A stretch of 11,626 bases of DNA, from positions 1-11,626 of the forward strand of contig JAEYZV010000004.1 in assembly GCA_023427865.1 (NCBI GenBank), read 5' to 3'. This document shows positions 8,201 through 11,626 of this stretch, in pieces. Source of the stretch: Acidobacteriota bacterium (GTDB lineage: Bacteria > Acidobacteriota > Vicinamibacteria > Vicinamibacterales > Vicinamibacteraceae). The first letter of the stretch is position 1. Each line of letters begins with the position of its first letter. Made by a program: the position numbers and the translations under genes. The notes under the pieces are model-generated. The model was not told the DNA's origin. It ran no database searches and saw only the letters and a list, made by a program, of their open reading frames with translations.

Positions 8201-8554
8201 CTCGCCCACCCCGCCGACCGCCATCGTGAGGTCGACGCGCTGCCGCGCGTTCACGGTAACGGTGACGTTGCTCGCGACGGCCGTCGTGAAGCCCTGCAGT
8301 TCGGCTTTCAGGGCATAGGTGCCCGGCCGCACGTTGAGGAACTGGTACTGTCCACGCTCGTCGGTGACGGCGGTGGAGGCGATACCGGTGGCGGGGTTGG
8401 TCAGCGTCACGGTGACGCCGGGCATCGCGGCACCTGACTGGTCGTTGATGAACCCGAGAACCGTGGCGCTGTCGAACTGGGCGAAGGCTGCGGCGCTGCA
8501 CAGGTGCAGCGAACACAGCAGCGCGAGGACACGGACGAGGACGCGTTGCAACAT
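5279..8554 (-). CDS. Oar-type TonB-dependent receptor with carboxypeptidase-regulatory-like domain
   Basis: A 1,091-residue outer-membrane protein. Residues 1-25 are a Sec signal peptide (LVRVLALLCSLHLCSAAAFA), cleaved before QFDS. About 28-112 form an Ig-like carboxypeptidase-regulatory domain (GFINDQSGAAMPGVTVTLTN, then DERGQYQFLNVRPGTYAL). The plug follows, with VVITREQ-like GTVITREQIVNLPLNGR (137-153), and the rest is the beta barrel. It ends in VRFSF, with the terminal aromatic residue typical of barrel proteins recognised by the BAM complex. Acidobacteria carry many such large receptors, thought to import oligosaccharides, peptides or other large compounds using TonB energy; the ligand here is unknown. 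ATG 8554 is chosen because AAGAAGGA lies 5 nt upstream and the signal peptide starts there; the frame stays open to 8707 but those residues are not signal-like. No SusD partner is adjacent, so a Bacteroidetes-type SusCD pair is unlikely. Confidence 0.93.
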   Translation of the reverse strand: MLQRVLVRVLALLCSLHLCSAAAFAQFDSATVLGFINDQSGAAMPGVTVTLTNPATGIASTAVTDERGQYQFLNVRPGTYALKAELQGFTTAVASNVTVTVNARQRVDLTMAVGGVGETVEVTGAARLLESESSDRGTVITREQIVNLPLNGRAYADLALLSPGVRRSNIANSRDASFNVNGLRSALNNFILDGVDNNSYGTSNQGFSNQVVQVSPDAVEEFKVQTNNFSAEFGRAGGAVINATFRSGTNQFRGAAWEYNRNTKLNSTGFFKPSSGVKPEMNRNQFGGVFGGPIVRDRAFFFFNYEGFREVSKQLTFASIPTMEQRQGNLGVPVRNPITGEVFANGVIPQSAITDFARQVLAGLPAPTRGGNSNNFDSLPRREDFNDKFDIKFDQSLNSATSTFLRYSWRDVDNFEPGPIPGDISSPANNFVNVTNHQVAGGLTRTLSSNSLLEVRVGVSKTDAGKSALGTGSPNMLQAYGITGLPTDTYFAGGLTQQSVSGWTAWGRQNSNPQFQNPFVVDLRLNYSWIKGSHTLKTGYEYQRIDTEVDDVNPKYGHDQYGGQFSRPTGAPANAAMYNLADFMFGARSTYDLVNPYVFNLRQRMHFGYLQDDWKVAPNLTVNLGVRYEFGTPQWEEDNLLTNFDPATNTLLQARDGSIYDRALVNPDRNNWAPRVGLAYSLTPKTVIRSAYGMSYIHFNRLGGENLLSFNGPHVVPVSISQQPSQGLCTNDLAPTTCFRPTQQGYPVGLNVPENYDPINGRVNHIPADLKTGYVQSWHVTVQRELLPKLMVDVAYIGNKSDNLMILADLNQARPNNPGENTLLQLRRPIQGYQFIQTAFDGGRADYRALQIKVERRWSDGLYLLNSFTWSRARDNASGHLETANGDNSRVNYADIEGEFGLSGYNQPLNNTTSVVWELPFGEGRRWGNGLHPVVEAVAGGWRITAINTMTSGLPANLTYSPSAQFSVSGAPTYRPNISGDIYAPEGQQTIDNWYNRDNIIVPTDPSQPFGNAPRNAARGPAIYTLDLGLHKGFGLGVGQSRLEVRVEAFNVLNTTNFGAPNSNRTSTNFGTITSLATTPRQIQLGVRFSF

Positions 8555-8559
8555 GCCAA

Positions 8560-8567
8560 TCCTTCTT
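8560..8567 (-). promoter_or_regulatory. Strong ribosome binding site (AAGAAGGA) of the TonB receptor
   Basis: On the minus strand AAGAAGGA lies 5 nt before ATG 8554. It is the clearest Shine-Dalgarno sequence in the window and decides the start against upstream in-frame ATGs at about 8637 and 8707. Confidence 0.7.
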
Positions 8568-8633
8568 GCGCCGCCACAGTGCTCCGCCTCGATGGCGGAC
8601 GGGCTACGCGCAGTTGGTTTGTCGAGAGGAGAC

Positions 8634-8639
8634 ATTATG
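8634..8639 (-). promoter_or_regulatory. Possible -10 element (CATAAT) for the TonB receptor
   Basis: CATAAT on the minus strand is the most AT-rich hexamer in the 235-bp gap 8555-8789. Starting about 7 nt downstream, transcription would give a leader of roughly 70 nt, containing a small TCCGCC/GGCGGA hairpin (8583-8599). No convincing -35 box. The rest of the gap shows no riboswitch-like core or other gene. Confidence 0.3.
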
Positions 8640-8789
8640 CGCCCGGAACGTTCGGCGGCGCACGCGTGCCCGAGCATGACACGCATCCGTGACGCGGACG
8701 CGACCACGCGATGACGATGAGGTGACGCTGGCGGGAGAAGCAGGCGTGCTCCGCGGCGCGCCTGCCGACGTCATCGCCGTGGACCGTGG

Positions 8790-9689
8790 TTACGGTGCGA
8801 TGGTGTCGGCAGCCGGGCGCGGGAGGAAGGTGACGGCGTCGCCACGCTCGCGCACGTGGCGCTCGATGTACTTCTGCATCGCGTCGCGACGCTTGAGCAC
8901 CGCGGTGATCTGGGAGCCGTCCAGCCACGGACGCAGCACCGCGTCGAGTTCCTCCCGCGTGAGCGCCGCCATGCGCTCCCACAGTGCGCGGTCGAACTGC
9001 TGGGGCGGCTTTATCGTGCCGGGATTCGGCTGCAGGACGAACGCGCGCGAGTGGTCGATCAGGTACAGGTGTCCCTCATCGTCGTAGAGCAGGTTGCCCT
9101 GGTTGCGATCGATGTTGCCGATCAACTGGTCGAACATCAGCATCCGGCTCGTCTGCCGGCTCCACTTGGCGCCAGGCATGGTCGGCGGCTGTTCGGGATT
9201 CCAGGGCCGCACGCCGTCGATCCAGTAGACCGCCGCGCCCCTCACCCCACCGATGCGGCGCTCGACGACGGGAGGCACCATGTCCATCCCGAGATGGCGG
9301 CTCAGCAGGTACGCCGCGATCTCGGATCGGTAGCTCTCCATCTTGCCGTGCAGTATCCCTGGCGACAGCGCCTTCCACGCGAAGCTGCGCACCGGGCCGC
9401 CCGGCTCGAAATAGCCGCGGCGGGGCTTGGTGATCCCGACAGGAATCTTCTTGAAGTGTGTGACCGGCGCCGTGCGGAGGTACTCCTCGATGGCTGCTTC
9501 GTGGCCGCGCCACGCGTACGGTGCCGACCGCGCGTCCGCCACGGGCGTAGCGGTGAGCACGGGCGTGATCGCTCCACCGATGGCGGCGGCCTCGACACGT
9601 GCGGGCAGCTGCGCAAGTGCAGGCGCAGCCGAACCGGCGACGAGAGCCCATGCGCCGAGGTGAATGCTGAGAAAAGACCGTGTCCGCAT
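8790..9689 (-). CDS. Secreted protein with PI3/4-kinase- or FAM20-like kinase core
   Basis: A 299-residue protein with a Sec signal peptide (MRTRSFLSIHLGAWALVAGSAAPALA, cleaved before Q27). The mature part has the order of an atypical kinase. A glycine-containing loop, YFEPGGPVRSF (93-103), leads to a candidate ATP-binding lysine, K106 in FAWKAL. A helix with a candidate paired glutamate follows, E123 in ESYRSEIAAYLLSRHLG, then the strand MDMVPPVVERR and a hinge-like VYWIDG (154-159). The catalytic segment is LIGNIDRNQGNLLYD (189-203), with D194 and N199, followed by LYLIDHSRAF (208-217), with metal-binding D212. This D-R-x3-N plus ID-x2-x-AF pattern resembles bacterial PI3/PI4-kinase-like, FAM20C-like and CotH-like proteins. 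A secreted phosphotransferase is inferred; activity and substrate are unknown. ATG 9689 is preferred because the signal peptide begins there; the open frame extends to 9818, but the extra 43 residues are Arg/Ala-rich and not signal-like. It lies 115 bp downstream of the GH95 gene. Confidence 0.78.
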   Translation of the reverse strand: MRTRSFLSIHLGAWALVAGSAAPALAQLPARVEAAAIGGAITPVLTATPVADARSAPYAWRGHEAAIEEYLRTAPVTHFKKIPVGITKPRRGYFEPGGPVRSFAWKALSPGILHGKMESYRSEIAAYLLSRHLGMDMVPPVVERRIGGVRGAAVYWIDGVRPWNPEQPPTMPGAKWSRQTSRMLMFDQLIGNIDRNQGNLLYDDEGHLYLIDHSRAFVLQPNPGTIKPPQQFDRALWERMAALTREELDAVLRPWLDGSQITAVLKRRDAMQKYIERHVRERGDAVTFLPRPAADTIAP

Positions 9690-9697
9690 GTCGTCTG

Positions 9698-9748
9698 CCC
9701 CTGCCGCTCGTGCGGCCTCTCTGCACAAACGGACGCGAGCGGCAGGGG
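9698..9748 (-). promoter_or_regulatory. 13-bp perfect inverted repeat in the leader of the kinase-like gene
   Basis: CCCCTGCCGCTCG (9698-9710) and CGAGCGGCAGGGG (9736-9748) are exact reverse complements separated by 25 nt. In the minus-strand transcript the inner arm CGAGCGGCAGGGG ends 8 nt before the start codon at 9689 and holds AGGGG, the only plausible ribosome binding site. If the stem forms, the site would be buried. Alternatives are a dimeric-repressor operator or an attenuator; none can be distinguished from sequence alone. Confidence 0.6.
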
Positions 9749-9750
9749 TT

Positions 9751-9772
9751 CCGCCGGCGGCCGGGATCCCGG
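9751..9772. repeat. Two abutting perfect palindromes
   Basis: CCGCCGGCGG (9751-9760) is immediately followed by CCGGGATCCCGG (9761-9772); each equals its own reverse complement. They lie in the GH95-kinase intergenic gap, next to the 13-bp inverted repeat. In such GC-rich DNA a 10-12 bp palindrome can arise by chance, so function is uncertain. Confidence 0.5.
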
Positions 9773-9790
9773 GGACCATGCAGGGGGTTC

Positions 9791-9808
9791 GTGAACGTCG
9801 ATGTTCAC
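9791..9808. repeat. Imperfect 18-bp palindrome overlapping the GH95 stop codon
   Basis: GTGAAC (9791-9796) and GTTCAC (9803-9808) flank GTCGAT, whose TCGA core is itself symmetric, so only one symmetric pair of positions mismatches. The right arm covers the GH95 TGA at 9805-9807. It may be a weak terminator stem for GH95 or an operator for the next gene; there is no T-run to settle it. Confidence 0.4.
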
Positions 9809-11626
9809 AGCGACGCATGCGCGAGCACGACCTCTCCGCCTGCCGTCGTGTCCACGTCGATCATATGCGCTGGCAGTGGCGGAGGCGGCGGCACGGCGAT
9901 GCCCGGTGCCCGCAGCGGGTCGGCCACCGGGTGCACGAGGAAGAACGGGTTCGGGTTGGCGCCGCGAGCCGGCCGAGACGGCGCCGCGCCGTCCACGCGC
10001 AGCGCGACCGCACTGCGCAGGCGGCACGTCCCGCCGATCCGCGACCGTACGCGCACGCGCGTGAGTCGCCCCTCGTCCCACGACAGGTCCAGCTCGAACC
10101 CGCCGCGCGTCCGCAGCCCGGTGACCCGGCCGCGCGGCCAGGCCGCCGGCAGCGCCGGCAGGAGATCGACGACGCCGGCGTGACTCTGGACGAGCATCTC
10201 GCACATGCCGGCGGTCGCCCCGAAGTTGCCGTCGATCTGGAACGGCGGGTGCGCGTCGAACAGGTTCGCGTACACGCCGCCGGCGCTGTTCATGCGCACA
10301 CCGGTGTCGTCCACGAGCCGCAGCAGCCGGACGAGGAGCCGGTGCGCACGATCGCCATCGCGCAGCCGCGCCCACGCGTTGATCTTCCAGGCGAGCGACC
10401 ACCCCGTGCCCTCGTCGCCGCGCAGCTCGAGCGAGCGGCGGCACGCCATGAACAGCGCCGGCGCCGCCTCTGGCGTGATCTGGCGACCGGGGTGCAGTCC
10501 GAAGAGGTGAGAGAAGTGGCGGTGGTGCGGGTCCTGCTGGGGCAGGTCCACGCCCCACTCCTGGAGCGCGCCCTGCGCGTCGATGCGATACGAGCGCAGC
10601 CGCGGGAGCGCCTGCGCGATGCGCGCGGTCGTCGCGTCCTCCACGCCGAGCACGCGCGCCGCCTGCAGCACGTTCGTGCACACGTCCCACGTGATGCCGA
10701 GGTCCATGGCGCTGCCGGCATTCACGGCGGCCAGACCACCGTCGGGCAGCCGGAACTTGTGTTCGGGCGAGGTCGATGGTGACGTCACGAGGAAGCCGTC
10801 GCCGTCCTCCACGAGCATGTCGAGGCAGAACCGCGCGGCACCCGCCATCAGCGGCAGCGCGGTGCGGCGCAGCCACTCGCGGTCGCCGCCGAATGCATAG
10901 TGCTCCCAAAGGTGCTGGGCCAGCCACGCGCCGCCCATCGGCCACCACGCCCACACGGGGTCGCCTTCACCGAAGCGGCCGACCGGTGCCGTCTGCCGCC
11001 ACAGGTCCGTGTTGTGGTGCGTCGTCCAGCCGTCTGCGCCGTAGTTCACGCGGGCCGTCTCGGCGCCGTTTGCCGCGAGCTCACCAATCGCCGCGAGCAG
11101 CGGCTCGTGACATTCCGCGAGGTTCGCGGGCTCGGCGGGCCAGTAGTTCATCTCCGTGTTGATGTTGACCGTGTAGTTGCTGCTCCACGGCGCGCGCACC
11201 CTGTCGTTCCAGATCCCCTGCAGGTTCGCCGGCTGCGTGCCCGGACGACTGCAGGCAACGAGCAGGTACCGGCCGTACTGGAACAACAGCGGCGCGAGCG
11301 CCGGGTCGCCGGCCGCGCCCTCCGCGAGACGCACGTCCGTCGGTCGCTCGTCGTCTGGCCGCGCACCGAGATCGAACGTGACCCGTGACATGAGCGCTGC
11401 GTGATCCTCGCGGTGCCGCGCCCTCAGCGCCTCCCAGCCGTGCGCTCGCGCCGCATCGAGCTGCCCCTGCGTGATCGCCGACGGGGCGCGACCGGCGGGG
11501 ACGCCGACGCGATCCGGTCCGTTGAAGCTGGTGGCGGCGGCCAGCAGCACCGTCGCGCGAGATGCCTCCCGGACGCGCAACTGCCCGCGCGTCGCTTCGA
11601 CGCGTCCGTCGGTGACCACGGCGAGC
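9805..11626 (-). CDS. Glycoside hydrolase family 95 (alpha-L-fucosidase type), 5' end beyond window
   Basis: About 607 codons are present and the frame runs off the right edge. GH95 enzymes are usually 750-850 residues, so roughly the N-terminal beta-sandwich domain is missing. The visible part holds the (alpha/alpha)6 barrel. The conserved stretch NLQGIWND, PWSSNYT, NINTEMNYWP contains the Asn-x-Asn pair (codons at 11164-11166 and 11158-11160) that positions the catalytic water in characterised alpha-1,2-fucosidases. The probable general acid is the Glu of TSPEHKF (10762-10764), and the probable base Asp is in FQIDGNFG (10231-10233). FSHLFGLHPG is also typical. The C-terminal part forms the beta domain, ending in a Pro-rich segment (VPPPPPLP). 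Expected activity is hydrolysis of alpha-1,2-linked L-fucose or L-galactose from glycans; exact specificity and any signal peptide cannot be judged. A GTG at 11617-11619 is internal, not a start, since coding continues upstream. Confidence 0.93.
   Translation of the reverse strand, partial: LAVVTDGRVEATRGQLRVREASRATVLLAAATSFNGPDRVGVPAGRAPSAITQGQLDAARAHGWEALRARHREDHAALMSRVTFDLGARPDDERPTDVRLAEGAAGDPALAPLLFQYGRYLLVACSRPGTQPANLQGIWNDRVRAPWSSNYTVNINTEMNYWPAEPANLAECHEPLLAAIGELAANGAETARVNYGADGWTTHHNTDLWRQTAPVGRFGEGDPVWAWWPMGGAWLAQHLWEHYAFGGDREWLRRTALPLMAGAARFCLDMLVEDGDGFLVTSPSTSPEHKFRLPDGGLAAVNAGSAMDLGITWDVCTNVLQAARVLGVEDATTARIAQALPRLRSYRIDAQGALQEWGVDLPQQDPHHRHFSHLFGLHPGRQITPEAAPALFMACRRSLELRGDEGTGWSLAWKINAWARLRDGDRAHRLLVRLLRLVDDTGVRMNSAGGVYANLFDAHPPFQIDGNFGATAGMCEMLVQSHAGVVDLLPALPAAWPRGRVTGLRTRGGFELDLSWDEGRLTRVRVRSRIGGTCRLRSAVALRVDGAAPSRPARGANPNPFFLVHPVADPLRAPGIAVPPPPPLPAHMIDVDTTAGGEVVLAHASL

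Noticed and set aside
8555..8707. Upstream start of the TonB receptor (51 extra residues)
   Set aside because: The extra residues are not signal-like, and the strong ribosome binding site and signal peptide both point to ATG 8554.
8555..8789. Cobalamin or other riboswitch upstream of the TonB receptor
   Set aside because: I looked for a conserved core such as a B12 box and found none; only a small 6-bp hairpin is present.
8783..8796. Terminator of the kinase-like gene: ACCGT/ACGGT stem over its stop codon
   Set aside because: Only 5 bp with a 4-nt loop and no T-run; too weak to annotate.
8790..9689. HipA-type toxin kinase
   Set aside because: HipA proteins are cytoplasmic, larger, and paired with a HipB antitoxin gene; here there is a signal peptide and no small DNA-binding partner.
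9302..10954. Long minus-strand open frame (about 550 codons) overlapping GH95 and the kinase-like gene
   Set aside because: It is an out-of-frame reading of two recognisable genes on the same strand, with an Arg/Ala-rich composition typical of shadow frames.
11617..11619. GTG start of the GH95 gene near the right edge
   Set aside because: The frame continues open to the window end, and the remaining protein is 150-200 residues short of a full GH95 enzyme, so this GTG is internal.

Overview
The window is a very GC-rich bacterial chromosomal segment (clearly above 60% G+C, with strong G/C preference at third codon positions). Its gene content suggests a member of the Acidobacteriota, probably the Vicinamibacteria. 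The pointers are a ~1,090-residue Oar-type TonB receptor with an N-terminal carboxypeptidase-regulatory domain, a Tat-exported Gfo/Idh/MocA oxidoreductase, a GH95 fucosidase, and short-unit direct repeats between genes. This placement is inference; no rRNA, tRNA or marker gene is present.

Layout. 1-216 (minus) is the 5' part of a secreted DUF4440/SnoaL-like protein that runs off the left edge. A 61-bp divergent promoter region separates it from an unrecognised membrane protein (278-1057, plus). Next come a class I SAM methyltransferase (1127-1777) and, 18 bp later, a HAD phosphatase (1796-2491), probably one operon. They are followed by a Tat-signal Gfo/Idh/MocA oxidoreductase (2682-4028) and a zinc alcohol dehydrogenase of the YahK/CAD type (4158-5222). 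The right half is on the minus strand: the TonB-dependent receptor (5279-8554), a secreted protein with a PI3/4-kinase- or FAM20-like catalytic core (8790-9689), and a GH95 glycosidase (9805 to the right edge, 5' end missing). No gene-free stretch exceeds about 235 bp.

The genes look like a loosely assembled set for uptake and processing of sugars or other organic compounds (outer-membrane receptor, fucosidase, sugar-type oxidoreductase, alcohol dehydrogenase). They do not form a classic polysaccharide-utilisation locus, because no SusD, transporter or dedicated regulator is visible. The functional links are inference.

The most interesting structure is non-coding. Three different short-period repeat arrays each start 3-8 nt after the stop codon of a plus-strand gene (HAD, Gfo/Idh, ADH). 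Four genes have a TAnnnT-like hexamer 6-7 nt upstream of the start codon and no Shine-Dalgarno sequence, which suggests leaderless transcription. The kinase-like gene is preceded by a perfect 13-bp inverted repeat whose inner arm contains its only plausible ribosome binding site, and palindromes fill the rest of that 115-bp gap. I see no CRISPR array, insertion sequence, phage gene, defence system or complete biosynthetic cluster.
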